Origin: Streptococcus chenjunshii
GTDB taxonomy: Bacteria; Bacillota; Bacilli; Lactobacillales; Streptococcaceae
Assembly: GCF_003086355.1 (NCBI RefSeq)
Contig: NZ_CP031733.1
Location: 1,922,001-1,986,000 of the forward strand
Direction of reading: 5' to 3'
Length of the DNA: 64,000 bases
In this document: positions 10,367-18,840 of the stretch, piece after piece
Numbering within the stretch: the stretch's first letter is position 1
Layout of the letters: every line of letters begins with the position of its first letter
Program-made: the position numbers and the translations under genes
Notes under the pieces: model-generated
The model's input: only the letters and a program-made list of their open reading frames with translations
What the model was told of the DNA's origin: nothing
The model's database searches: none

Positions 10367-10560
10367 AAGATACAAAGGCCGTAAAAACGCAAAGTAAAAA
10401 TAGGAGCCTGACCGCCGAGTCACTAAAGACTCAAGGCAGGGCTATACTCACAGAGCACCACATTCGTATGTCAGCTTACGCTTCCTACGACTGCGTCTCT
10501 TTTTTACACAGTGTTTAGGCCATGTTCAATTTCAACAAGATGCAAAGACCGTGAAATCCA
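10367..10560 (-). repeat. Leader hairpin element upstream of pncB (type D arms, with long insert)
   Basis: One full copy (10367-10536) plus the first 20-odd bases of a second, degenerate copy (10537-10560). On the plus strand the ends read AAGATACAAAGGCC and TTTAGGCCATGTTCA. Arms AACGC…GTAAAAATAG and TTTTTTACACAGTGTT pair. It carries the insert module with ACTCACAGAGC and CTACGACTGCGTCTC. The gene-side end is 16 nt from the pncB start codon. Confidence 0.8.
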
Positions 10561-10614
10561 GCTCTCTCTTAACCCACTGTCAATGAATACGAAATAAGCT
10601 GTCGTATTGTGACT

Positions 10615-10623
10615 ATTATAACA
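10615..10623 (-). promoter_or_regulatory. pncB-nadE promoter (extended -10)
   Basis: Minus-strand TGTTATAAT (-10 hexamer 10620-10615). Transcription from here gives a leader of about 255 nt containing the hairpin element. Confidence 0.6.
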
Positions 10624-10700
10624 TATTTCCACTATTTACACTTCACTTTTTTATAATCTGAAGAAGGCTTTGACTTTGCTGAAAATTCTTCTGCCGCAAT

Positions 10701-10830
10701 AAAAAAGGGAGGCAGGGACAAAAGTCCTGCCACCCTTTTTAAACATATGAGTTTGGCGCAGCGATTGATTGGAAGCGGGACGGCAAATCATGTTATGACA
10801 ATTACCGATTATTAACCCACACCCTTTTTT
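10701..10830. terminator. R2-family repeat acting as trxB terminator
   Basis: First of three R2 copies. It begins AAAAAAGGGAGGCAGGGAC and closes with ACCCTTTTTT, so the outer arms pair. An inner hairpin GGCAGGGACAAAAGTCCTGCC is followed on the minus strand by CTCCCTTTTTTATT. The core CATATGAGTTTGGC and GATTGGAAG is shared with copies at 25951 and 48041. It ends the trxB transcript. Confidence 0.65.
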
Positions 10831-10875
10831 AATTATTCTGTTTTATTTTATGACGAATTCTTTCAGAGACTTCTG

Positions 10876-11790
10876 TTAAGAATGGGCAGCAATATACTGA
10901 TAAGCCTGAATCCCGGCGGTAGCGCCGTCACCAACAGCAGTTGTAATTTGCCGTAAATCTTTCTGCCGGACATCACCAACAGCAAAAATTCCCGGACAGG
11001 CTGTCTGCATTTGTTCATCAGTAATAATCCAGCCTGCTTCGTCTGTAATTCCAAGATTTTTCACATAATCTGATACTGGGTCAAGCCCTACATAGACAAA
11101 AACACCGCCAAACTCATGATTGCTTATCTGACCGTTTTTAACATTCTTGACATCAACTGAGGTAACCTTATTACTGTCGCCTTTAATTTCTGTGACAACA
11201 GAATCCCAGATAAAGCTGACTTTGTCATTTGCAAAAGCACGTTCCTGCAAAACCTTCTGGGCACGCAGTTCATCACGGCGATGGATAATTGTAACGCTGT
11301 CTGCAAAACGGGTCAGGAACAGTCCTTCTTCGACCGCAGAATCACCGCCACCAACAACTAAAAGGTTCTGACCGCGGAAAAAAGCCCCATCACAAACCGC
11401 ACAGTAAGAAACACCCCGGCTGCTGTAATCTTCTTCACCGGCAACACCAATCTGGCGATGTTTAGCACCTGTTGCAATAATAACTGTTTTGGCCTGATAG
11501 CTCTCATCAGACGTCTTAACGATTTTATAATCTCCTCGATCTTCAATCGCAGTAACAATTCCATAAAGATTTTCAACCCCTAATTTTTCCAGCGGTTCAA
11601 ACATTTTCATGGATAACTCTGGTCCCGAAATCACATCAAAACCAGGATAATTTTCAATATCGGATGTATTGTTCATCTGCCCGCCAGGAGCTCCTTGCTC
11701 AAGAACAGCAACTTTTAAATTACTTCGGGCAGCATAAAGGGCAGCTGTCATGCCAGCAGGCCCAGAACCGATAATTAACGTATCGTACAT
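10876..11790 (-). CDS. trxB: Thioredoxin reductase
   Basis: FAD/NADPH flavoenzyme that reduces thioredoxin; 304 residues. FAD site GSGPAGMTAALYAARS at the N-terminus, redox pair in SYCAVCDGAFF (about 133-136), NADPH-binding GGGDSAVEE, and the C-terminal FAD motif AVGDVRQKDLRQI. The start is MYDTLI behind AGGAGAGG; upstream in-frame codons belong to the leader element. A type C hairpin element precedes it. A DUF4059 membrane protein gene lies upstream, as I recall for other streptococci. Confidence 0.95.
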   Translation of the reverse strand: MYDTLIIGSGPAGMTAALYAARSNLKVAVLEQGAPGGQMNNTSDIENYPGFDVISGPELSMKMFEPLEKLGVENLYGIVTAIEDRGDYKIVKTSDESYQAKTVIIATGAKHRQIGVAGEEDYSSRGVSYCAVCDGAFFRGQNLLVVGGGDSAVEEGLFLTRFADSVTIIHRRDELRAQKVLQERAFANDKVSFIWDSVVTEIKGDSNKVTSVDVKNVKNGQISNHEFGGVFVYVGLDPVSDYVKNLGITDEAGWIITDEQMQTACPGIFAVGDVRQKDLRQITTAVGDGATAGIQAYQYIAAHS

Positions 11791-11805
11791 AACCTCTCCT
11801 TTAAC

Positions 11806-11918
11806 AAGATACAAAGGCCGTGAAAAGCTCACTGCAAAAATAGGAAAACTGACGAAGAGTCGCCAGACTCTAGGAAGTTTTATCTTTTTTGCAAAGAGCT
11901 TAGGCCGTGTTCAGTTAC
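11806..11918 (-). repeat. Leader hairpin element upstream of trxB (type C arms)
   Basis: Single copy. Arms AAAAGCTCACTGCAAAAATAG and CTTTTTTGCAAAGAGCTT pair through GCAAAAA/TTTTTGC and AGCTC/GAGCT, unlike the A or B arms elsewhere. The inner hairpin holds GAGTCGCCAGACTC. The gene-side end is 16 nt from the trxB start. Confidence 0.8.
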
Positions 11919-11972
11919 ATTTTTGATTATCTGTTTTCTCATTTTATCAGCTGGCAGCAGCTTTTGCAATTA

Positions 11973-12200
11973 TTATGATTTTATAATTAAAAGTACCGCC
12001 ATAAAGGCAAAAGACAAAATCGGTGCTGTCATTACAGATATCATCAGTACTTCATACAAGAAAGCCTGCCTTTCTTTAGCTGTTCGATCCAGCTTACGCC
12101 AAGCACGCCAGCTTATCCAGCAGCAGCTGCCCAGCAAAACCAAGACTACTGCCATAAGCAGCCCCTGTAAATAAAGGCTGAAAATTTCTAATAACATCAT
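11973..12200 (-). CDS. DUF4059 small membrane protein
   Basis: 75-residue protein with two hydrophobic segments (about 8-29 and 50-73) joined by a basic, amphipathic loop (WRAWRKLDRTAKERQ). It resembles the streptococcal DUF4059 family often found next to trxB. The function is unknown. The start follows AAGGAG. It is probably co-transcribed with trxB, although the 180-nt gap contains the type C leader element. Confidence 0.7.
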   Translation of the reverse strand: MMLLEIFSLYLQGLLMAVVLVLLGSCCWISWRAWRKLDRTAKERQAFLYEVLMISVMTAPILSFAFMAVLLIIKS

Positions 12201-12245
12201 TTAACTCCTTGCCTTTTTGGCTAAATTAAGTATCAATCTGTTTTA

Positions 12246-12292
12246 CCGCATAAAAATAAAAGGACTGGCAAAACTCAGCTCCTTTTATTATA
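12246..12292 (-). promoter_or_regulatory. Promoter and leader hairpin of the DUF4059-trxB unit
   Basis: Minus-strand TGCTATAAT (-10 at 12292-12287) is followed at once by AAAAGGAGC … TCCTTTTATTTTT. That could be an early attenuator or the terminator of the pseudogene upstream. Which of the two is not decidable by eye. Confidence 0.4.
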
Positions 12293-12394
12293 GCAGATTC
12301 TGCAAATTAAATATATTTGTGATGATTAGGAACCTGAAATTTTAAAACAGTTTATTAATGTTGGTAGAGGAATGAGCCAAACTGTTTTCAATCG

Positions 12395-12993
12395 TTACTT
12401 CATTTCAAAATAGTTAAGGCCATCTCTTGAAGATTGTACCATGGCATGGTGAGGGATATGAAATATCGCATACAGTGCTACAACATAATCTTGACAGAAT
12501 GTCGTTAAACCAACACTTCCAGCTGTCCAGAGCAAGGTGTTTATTTTAACCATGCTTACAGGCATAAGACAAAGAATAACGAGAGGACACACTCCTAATA
12601 ATAATGACGGTAAGACTGCAGAAAAAATAAACTTGTTCCTGCTGATTGGTCTACTGCAGATTGCAAATAGGGATAGGCGTTCAATCCCAATTACTCCAAA
12701 AGACTGATCGGGGGGTATGGCAGCAAATGTAAAACCTCATGTACAATCAGCAAAAAAAGTCCTAAAAGGCATCCCAAAATTATAAAATACCTATTAAAAG
12801 GAAATGTCCCATCATTTTGCAAATACCTTTTATATATATAAAATAAGCTACTAGTTAAAAATGAGATAACACTGGATAAAAAAATCTTTCTTTCCCAGTG
12901 TTTAATATGAAATGCTACCGAACCTTTCGGCAGCGGAAAGTATTCACAATCTTTACTGGACACTGAGGTGCCCAAAAATTTTATACTTATCAT
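12395..12993 (-). pseudogene. DUF3267 putative membrane zincin, frameshifted
   Basis: Two reading frames join into one DUF3267-type protein of about 200 residues. The first frame (12993-12691) has two membrane segments and the metalloprotease-like HEVLHLLPYP motif. The second frame continues with FGVIGIERLSLFAIC, the family motif PISRNKFIFSAVLPSLLLG and the C-terminal NTLLWTAGSVG and QDYVVALYAIFHIPHHA stretches. The shift occurs at a run of six G (12710-12715), so one added or lost base breaks the gene. It may be a true pseudogene, a phase-variable tract or an assembly error. It lies between tcyC and the DUF4059 gene. Confidence 0.75.
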
Positions 12994-13095
12994 GTTATAA
13001 CCTATCAGCAGCCTTTACTGAGGATCTAAAATTTTAAAACTGTTTATTTCGTACGGTTCAAAGGGATGCTGCATTTAGGAGTCTTATTCCCCAGC

Positions 13096-13145
13096 AGCAA
13101 AAACTGAACAAAGACCAAAACATTTTGTTTCTGCTCCTTGTTCAG
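13096..13145 (-). terminator. Terminator after tcyC
   Basis: CTGAACAAGGA … TCTTTGTTCAG followed by TTTTTGC on the minus strand, just past the tcyC stop codon. Confidence 0.7.
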
Positions 13146-13155
13146 CATATTGAGA

Positions 13156-13899
13156 TTAAATATATGTTTTTGTATAGCTGGCAAAAAATTCTTTGGTTCG
13201 CTCTTCTTTAGGGTGATTAAAGAGCTCATCTGGTGTCCCCTGTTCAAGAATGCGGCCTTGTTCAAGGAACAAAACTTTGTCGGCTACCTGATAGACAAAA
13301 TTCATATCATGACTGACCAGAACCATAGTCTGACCGGACTTGGCAGCATCAGCAATCGATTTTTCAACCTCACCGACCAATTCCGGATCAAGCGCCGAAG
13401 TCGGCTCATCCAGCAATAGAACATCCGGCTTCATCGCAAGAGCTCTGGCAAGTGCTACACGCTGCTTCTGGCCTCCTGATAAATGTCTGGGATAATGCTG
13501 CTCACGGTCGGACAGCCCAACCTTAGCCAGCTCTTCTTTAGCCAGCTTTGTCGCCTCCTCATCAGACATTTTTTTAACAATTTTCAGTCCTTCTTTGACA
13601 TTATCCAAAGCATTCCGGCGTTCAAACAAATTAAACTGCTGAAAAACCATAGCCAGTTTTCGCCGCAAAGTCAAAATATCTTCCTTACTGATAGTGGTAA
13701 AATCAACTTTAAAATCATCAATGGCAATACTGCCCGAATCGGGCTGTTCCAGATAATTCATACTGCGCAGAAAGGTTGATTTGCCTGCTCCTGAAGCGCC
13801 AACAAGAGCAATCACTTCACCTCTTTGAATATCAAGGCTGAGACCGTCCAAAACCTTTTGTCCTGAAAATGTTTTTGTCAGGTTAGTGATTTTTATCAT
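13156..13899 (-). CDS. tcyC: Amino-acid (cystine) ABC transporter ATP-binding protein
   Basis: 247-residue ABC ATPase of the polar amino acid uptake class. Walker A GASGAGKST, Q-loop VFQQFNLF, signature LSGGQKQR, Walker B VLLLDEPTSALD and the H-loop LVSHDMNF are all intact. Its ATG overlaps the permease stop (TGATG), so translation is coupled. From memory the S. mutans counterpart cluster is the characterised L-cystine importer TcyABC; substrate assignment here rests on that synteny and not on sequence alone. Confidence 0.85.
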   Translation of the reverse strand: MIKITNLTKTFSGQKVLDGLSLDIQRGEVIALVGASGAGKSTFLRSMNYLEQPDSGSIAIDDFKVDFTTISKEDILTLRRKLAMVFQQFNLFERRNALDNVKEGLKIVKKMSDEEATKLAKEELAKVGLSDREQHYPRHLSGGQKQRVALARALAMKPDVLLLDEPTSALDPELVGEVEKSIADAAKSGQTMVLVSHDMNFVYQVADKVLFLEQGRILEQGTPDELFNHPKEERTKEFFASYTKTYI

Positions 13900-14702
13900 C
13901 AGCGCACACCTCCTGCTACCTCGTTAGTAATATTGTCCGGCGAATGAATCTCCATCCGTTTTTCCAGCAGGCGGCCGGCCTGCTCAATGATAATGCTAAT
14001 CAGCCAGTAAATCAAGGCAACCGAGATATACCGCTCAAAATAACGATAATCCGAACCGCCCAGAATCTGTGCTTGCGCAAACATTTCAACAATCCCGGCA
14101 TTAAAAGCCAGCGAAGTCCCTTTGGTCAGACCAATTAAGGTATTAATCAAGGTAGGCGTAGCCACTACTGCCGCATTGGGAATGATGACACGGCGGTAAA
14201 CCTGAGCTGCAGTCATCCCCAAACTGCGGGCTGCTTCAATCTCACCTGTATTGACAGACTGAATGGCCGCCCGAATCGTCTCACTGGTATAAGCAGCTTC
14301 ATTGAATGCAAAGGCTGTAACAGCGAAAACAGAGGCTGGTATATCATTGATGTTCCAGTTAAAACCATATTTTTGATTTAAAAACTTCAGAAAAAGCGGA
14401 ATCCCATAGTAGCTCAGCATGAGCTGCACCAAGATCGGCGTCCCCCTTAAAAAACTAACAAAGAGCGCCTGTATAGGATAAAGAATTCTGATACGGTTCA
14501 GCTTTACAATCGCAAAAATCAAGGCTAAAATCAGCCCGAAAACAGCACCTGCAACAGTCAAACCAAGTGTGATCGGCAAACGTTCCAAAATAGTAGGAAT
14601 CGCATCAAAAACTGCCCGCCAGCTAAAAAGCCGTCCTTGGGGGATATGCTCAACAAAGTTGTCATACCAAGCCCATCCGGACGCTAAAATCATCGAAATC
14701 AT
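13899..14702 (-). CDS. tcyB: Amino-acid (cystine) ABC transporter permease
   Basis: 267-residue inner-membrane permease with the HisM-type fold. Membrane segments begin at about residue 40, and the EAA loop sits in EAARSLGMTAAQVYRRVIIPNA. The start follows AAAGGACT. It has its own extended -10 (TGGTAAAAT, 14739-14747), so it can be expressed although an insertion sequence now separates it from tcyA. The end overlaps tcyC by one base. Confidence 0.85.
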   Translation of the reverse strand: MISMILASGWAWYDNFVEHIPQGRLFSWRAVFDAIPTILERLPITLGLTVAGAVFGLILALIFAIVKLNRIRILYPIQALFVSFLRGTPILVQLMLSYYGIPLFLKFLNQKYGFNWNINDIPASVFAVTAFAFNEAAYTSETIRAAIQSVNTGEIEAARSLGMTAAQVYRRVIIPNAAVVATPTLINTLIGLTKGTSLAFNAGIVEMFAQAQILGGSDYRYFERYISVALIYWLISIIIEQAGRLLEKRMEIHSPDNITNEVAGGVR

Positions 14703-14738
14703 CTAAAAAAGTCCTTTTATCTCTAGTTTATCTTTTTT

Positions 14739-14747
14739 ATTTTACCA
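14739..14747 (-). promoter_or_regulatory. tcyBC promoter candidate (extended -10)
   Basis: Minus-strand TGGTAAAAT with the -10 hexamer at 14744-14739, about 37 nt before the tcyB start codon. The rest of 14750-14930 shows no further feature that I can support. Confidence 0.45.
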
Positions 14748-14937
14748 CGCCAAACAGTCCGTGTAAAATAATTAAATCTTATCAGACTGATAAAGAAAGT
14801 CTATCAGCCCTATTAAAATAACGCTAGAATTCTTCGAATAACTGAAGATAGTTTGGGGTTCAGAAAAATAGCCTGAGGTATATTTGAAACACGATGAAGC
14901 AGGCCCTCACTTCTTTAAAATTTTCGTTTCTTTAATC

Positions 14938-14962
14938 AAAAAAATCCGGCAAAGCCGGACTT
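14938..14962 (-). terminator. Original tcyA terminator
   Basis: TCCGGCTTTGCCGGA followed by TTTTTTGATT on the minus strand. It would have ended the tcyA message; the first ISL3 element is now inserted between it and the tcyA stop codon. Confidence 0.75.
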
Positions 14963-15031
14963 TCCTCCGTTTACAAATGACAAACCGCTAACTTTGGGGA
15001 AGAGGGATTCGCTCTCTTCTCCCGAAATTTT

Positions 15032-16444
15032 GGCTCTATAATTTCTGTAGTGGGTAACTCCACTCTGGAGATTATGGAGCTTTTTGACTGTAGAAAAAAA
15101 GTCCCATATGACTTATAATGAAAAGCGTTCAAACAACTCATTAGAAAGGCTCATATGGAACATCTTAAGCATACCACAGAATTAATCGGAATGAAAGACC
15201 CAAATATCATCATAGGGAGTGCTGTTAAATACGATAGTCATATTGTCATCAACGCTAAGCTGGATTATCCACCAAAACAGTGTCCTCTCTGTAATCACCA
15301 CATGATTAAATATGATTTCCAAAAGCCATCTACCATTCCAATCTTAGATATCCAAGGCATGCCAACCCTCCTTAAACTCAAAAAAAGACGCTTCCAATGC
15401 AAGTCCTGCCGTAAAGTCAGGGTCGCTCAAACAAGTTTGCTTAAGAAGAATCACCAAATCTCGCATCCTGTCTGGCAGAAAATCACCCAGCTTCATACCG
15501 AAAAACGGACCAATACAGACATCGCTAAAGCCCTTCATATCTCCGTTTCTGCCGTCCAACGACAGTTAGAACAATTGACCTTCAAAGAGGACTTTTCAAG
15601 ACTTCCTGAGATCTTATCTTGGGATGAATTTTCATGTCACAAGGGAAGACTCGCTTTTATCGCTCAAGATTTTCAAACCAAAAAGATTATGGCCATTTTA
15701 GACAACAACCGGCAAACAACTATCAAGAACCACTTTTTGAAGTACTCTCGAAAGGGTCGTGAGCAGGTTAAGGTCGTGACCGCAGACATGTCTGGAAGCT
15801 ATATCCCCCTAATCAAAAGATTATTTCCAAACGCCAAGATTGTGTTGGACCGTTTCCACATTGTGCAGCACCTAGGACGTGCTATGTTGGCTACCAGAAT
15901 TGCCATCATGAAAACCTTTGATAAAGGCTCATTACCTTATCGTGCCTTAAAAAATCACTGGCGACTCTTCCAAAAAGAGAGTCGGAAGCTCTCTGACAAA
16001 CCCTTCTATTCACGAACTTTCAGACAGACTTTAACACCTCGTGAAATCATTGAGAAAACACTAAATCTCTCAGACGAACTTCGCTATTACTATGATCTTT
16101 ATCAGCTGCTCTTATTCCATTTTCAGCAGAAGAATTCCAAGTACTTTTTCGAACTGATCGAAGAACACATGGGCACGGTCAACTCAGTGCTTCAAACGAC
16201 CTTTGAGACCTTCAAGAAATACAAAAAAGAGATTACCAACGCCCTTGAATTCCCCTACTCCAACGCCAAACTCGAAGCTACCAATAAGATTATCAAAGAC
16301 ATTAAGCGAAATGCCTTTGGTTTTAGGAACTTCAAAAACTTTAAAACTAAAATTCTAATCGCTTTGAACATTCAAAAAGAGAGAACCTCTCTGATTCTCT
16401 CTCGGGCTTAGCTATAAGTCACCCACTACAGTTGACAATGAGCC
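15032..16444 (+). mobile_element. ISL3-family insertion sequence, copy 1 (intact)
   Basis: 1413-bp element. The left end GGCTCTATAATTTCTGTAG and the right end (read inward) GGCTCATTGTCAACTGTAG form imperfect inverted repeats sharing TGTAGTGGGT. An 8-bp direct repeat GAAATTTT flanks it at 15024-15031 and 16445-16452, the duplication length typical of ISL3. The right copy contains part of the tcyA stop codon, which the insertion preserved. It carries one intact transposase. Confidence 0.95.
15155..16411 (+). CDS. ISL3-family transposase
   Basis: 418 residues. An N-terminal zinc-ribbon has CPLCNHH and CKSC pairs, followed by a helix-turn-helix (NTDIAKALHISVSAVQRQL). The DDE catalytic domain shows WDEFSCHKGRLAFIA, VTADMSGSYIPLI with the second Asp, VLDRFHIVQH, and the late Glu in SNAKLEATNKIIK. 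It is close to the copy at 17493, but it is full length and ends in SRA. It is intact, so it may also mobilise the broken sister copy in trans. Confidence 0.95.
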   Translation: MEHLKHTTELIGMKDPNIIIGSAVKYDSHIVINAKLDYPPKQCPLCNHHMIKYDFQKPSTIPILDIQGMPTLLKLKKRRFQCKSCRKVRVAQTSLLKKNHQISHPVWQKITQLHTEKRTNTDIAKALHISVSAVQRQLEQLTFKEDFSRLPEILSWDEFSCHKGRLAFIAQDFQTKKIMAILDNNRQTTIKNHFLKYSRKGREQVKVVTADMSGSYIPLIKRLFPNAKIVLDRFHIVQHLGRAMLATRIAIMKTFDKGSLPYRALKNHWRLFQKESRKLSDKPFYSRTFRQTLTPREIIEKTLNLSDELRYYYDLYQLLLFHFQQKNSKYFFELIEEHMGTVNSVLQTTFETFKKYKKEITNALEFPYSNAKLEATNKIIKDIKRNAFGFRNFKNFKTKILIALNIQKERTSLILSRA

Positions 16445-16450
16445 GAAATT

Positions 16451-17266
16451 TTAGAGGTCTGAAACATAATCACCGCCAAAATATTTTTTACTGAGTTTGG
16501 CAAGCGTGCCGTCTTTTTTCAATGCTGCTAAACGCTTGTTGACAAACTGCTGCAGTTTTTCTCCTTCTTCATCCTTAGGGAAAAGAAGATACTCCAAACC
16601 ATCTGTTTCTCCGCCTATTTGTTCCTCAACTTGGTTGACCTTTAAATCCAGCCCCTGATCGTCAACAATATAAGCTGACGAAATGGCGTCATAAAGGATA
16701 AAATCAATTTTCCCGTTTTCAATATGCTGCAGACGGCTGGTTATGCCTGTCGTTCCGGAAACATAGTTGATATCAATCGCCTTCTTGTCCGGATTGGCTG
16801 CGTTCCAATTTTCCAGCACCTGAGCATAGTTTGAACCGGAAAGGACCTCTGTCGATTTGCCGGATAAATCATCCAAACGCTTATAGGTCTTCCCTGAACT
16901 GCTGGTTATAGCATAATTGGACTTAGAGACAGGATCTGAAAATACATATTTTTCGGCACGCTCTTCGTTATAGTTAAAGTCATTAGCAGCCATTTGGTAT
17001 TTCCCGGCATCCAGTCCGGTTAAGATGCTGTCAAAAGGAACTGTCTGAAACTTCAGTTTATATTTTTTAGAATCTTTAAAGATGGCTTTGACAAGATCAA
17101 TATCATAGCCCTTAAATTTATCATCTTCTTTGTAGGTAAAAGGAGCTGTATCAGAGTCAGTCGCCACTGTAATCGTTGTTTTGGCAGCTGCATCTGCTTC
17201 TTTCACCAGTAAAAACAGCCCAATTAGGCTTATAGCCAGTAAAAATCCCTGCACTCGTTTTTTCAT
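16451..17266 (-). CDS. tcyA: Amino-acid (cystine) ABC transporter substrate-binding protein
   Basis: 271-residue periplasmic-type binding protein of the SBP_bac_3 class. A signal peptide (1-27, MKKRVQGFLL…EADAAAK) is followed by the two lobes, with DSDTAPFTYKEDDKFKGYDIDLVKAI and AANDFNYNEERAEKYVFSDP. No lipobox cysteine is present at the signal cleavage region, which is unusual for a Gram-positive binding protein. Both flanks carry ISL3 elements: one duplicates bases overlapping the stop codon, the other sits about 100 nt upstream of the start. The tcyBC genes lie beyond copy 1 with their own promoter candidate. Confidence 0.8.
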   Translation of the reverse strand: MKKRVQGFLLAISLIGLFLLVKEADAAAKTTITVATDSDTAPFTYKEDDKFKGYDIDLVKAIFKDSKKYKLKFQTVPFDSILTGLDAGKYQMAANDFNYNEERAEKYVFSDPVSKSNYAITSSSGKTYKRLDDLSGKSTEVLSGSNYAQVLENWNAANPDKKAIDINYVSGTTGITSRLQHIENGKIDFILYDAISSAYIVDDQGLDLKVNQVEEQIGGETDGLEYLLFPKDEEGEKLQQFVNKRLAALKKDGTLAKLSKKYFGGDYVSDL

Positions 17267-17370
17267 AATCTTTCCTCTTTTCTATAACTCTCAGTCTACC
17301 ACGCTTTCGGACTTTTGCCTAATAGCATTTTTTTATCAAACCATAAAGAAATCTTATCACAGTAAAAAAA

Positions 17371-18778
17371 GGCTCTATAATTTCTGTAGTGGGTAAATCC
17401 ACTGCGAAGATTATAGGGCTTTTTAATGCAGACAAAAAGTCCCATATGACTTATAATGAAAAGCGTTGAAACAACTCATTAGAAAGATTCATATGGAACA
17501 ACTCTATCATACTACAGAATTGATTGGAATTAAAGATAAAAACATTACTCTGAATAAAGTTTTTAAGTGTCAAACACACATTGAGGTCTGGGCTAGGCTT
17601 GATTATGAGCCTAAATCTTGTCCAACTTGTGGGGGAAAGCAGATAAAATACGACTTCCAAAGGCCGTCAAAGATTCCATACCTTGAAATTGCTGGATTTC
17701 CTAGTCTTATCAAACTCAAAAAGCGTCGTTTCCAGTGCAAAAGCTGTCGCAGAGTTACAGTCGCTGAGACTAACTTGGTTCGGAAAAACTGCCAAATCGC
17801 TGAACCTGTTAGACAAAAGATCACACAAGGCTTGATCAAACGTGATGCTCTGACACACATCGCTCAGAACTTGGCTGTTTCAACGTCAACTGTCCATCGT
17901 AAGCTCAAGCAATTCACCTTCAAAGAAGACTTTTATCATCTGCCTGAGCTCCTCTCCATCGATGAATTTTCTTATCAAAAGGGTAAACTAGCCTTCATTG
18001 CTCAAGATTGTGAAACCAAGAAAATCATCACGATCCTGGATAATCGGACACAAACAACCATTCGCAATCATTTCTTTAAGTACTCTAAAAAGGCTAGAAA
18101 CAGCGTTAAAAGCGTTACCGTTGATATGTCTGGCAGCTATATTCCTCTTATCAAAACTCTATTTCCTAATGCTCAAATCGTTCTTGATAGATTTCACATC
18201 GTACAGCATATTAGCCGAGCTCTTAATCACACTCGCATTCAACTCATGAAACAGTTTGACAAGAAATCTCTGGAATATCGTGCCCTCAAATACTACTGGA
18301 AACTGGTCTTGAAAGACAGCCGAAAACGTTCTTTGAACCGTTTTTACTCAAGAACTTTTAGGGAGACCCTGACACCAAAAGAATGCTTGACCAAAATCTT
18401 CCAGCTTGTCCCTCAATTACAGGGCTACTATGACCTTTATCAGCTCCTGCTTTTCCACTTGCAAGAGAAAAACGCTAACTGTTTCTTTGACCTGATAACA
18501 GAAGCTTTCCCACACCTTAATCAAACCTTTAGAACCACTCTTGCCACACTTGTTCGCTATAAAAAATACGTTACAAACGCCATACAGATGCCCTATTCTA
18601 ACGCCAAACTTGAGGCTACAAACTCATCAAGGACATCAAGCGTAATGCCTTTGGTTTTCGGAACTTTGACAATTTTAAAACTCGCATCCTTATCGCTTTG
18701 AACATAGCAAAAGAGGAGACGAACTTTGTCTCCTCTCGTGCTTAGCTATAAGTCACCCACTACAGTTGACAATGAGCC
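17371..18778 (+). mobile_element. ISL3-family insertion sequence, copy 2 (transposase frameshifted)
   Basis: 1408-bp relative of copy 1 with the same end sequences (GGCTCTATAATTTCTGTAG; GGCTCATTGTCAACTGTAG inward). The 8-bp duplication TAAAAAAA lies at 17363-17370 and 18779-18786. The target is the T-tract of the terminator behind the helicase gene. The separate duplications show that the two copies inserted independently and did not move as a composite transposon. Confidence 0.93.
17493..18745 (+). pseudogene. ISL3-family transposase, frameshifted near the C-terminus
   Basis: It starts MEQLYHTTELIGIKDKN behind AGAAAG. The zinc-ribbon, helix-turn-helix and most of the DDE domain are intact. 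After SNAKLEATN the frame shifts and a stop appears at 18701. Comparison with copy 1 suggests loss of four bases from a tandem AAACAAAC around 18618-18625. The old frame continues with IKDIKRNAFGFR to a stop at 18743-18745. Loss of the last DDE helix region probably inactivates it. Confidence 0.9.
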
Positions 18779-18782
18779 TAAA

Positions 18783-18838
18783 AAAACAGCTCAGAGAAAA
18801 TTGAAAAAAATTTTTCTCTAAACTGTCTGTACTGCAGT
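18783..18838 (-). terminator. Terminator of the DEAD-box helicase gene, hit by IS copy 2
   Basis: On the minus strand CAG…AGAGAAAAA … TTTTCTCTGAGCTG is followed by TTTTTTTA. The T-tract is the 8-bp target duplication of IS copy 2, so the terminator itself survives on this side. Confidence 0.7.
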
Positions 18839-18840
18839 TT

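Noticed and set aside
10352..10423. Longer N-termini for many genes (pncB, trxB, EIIB, DegV, aldo/keto reductase and others)
   Set aside because: The extensions are translations of the hairpin element; each family's true N-terminus follows a Shine-Dalgarno after the element.
15032..18778. Composite transposon carrying tcyA
   Set aside because: Each IS copy has its own 8-bp duplication and the outer flanks do not share one, so the insertions were independent.
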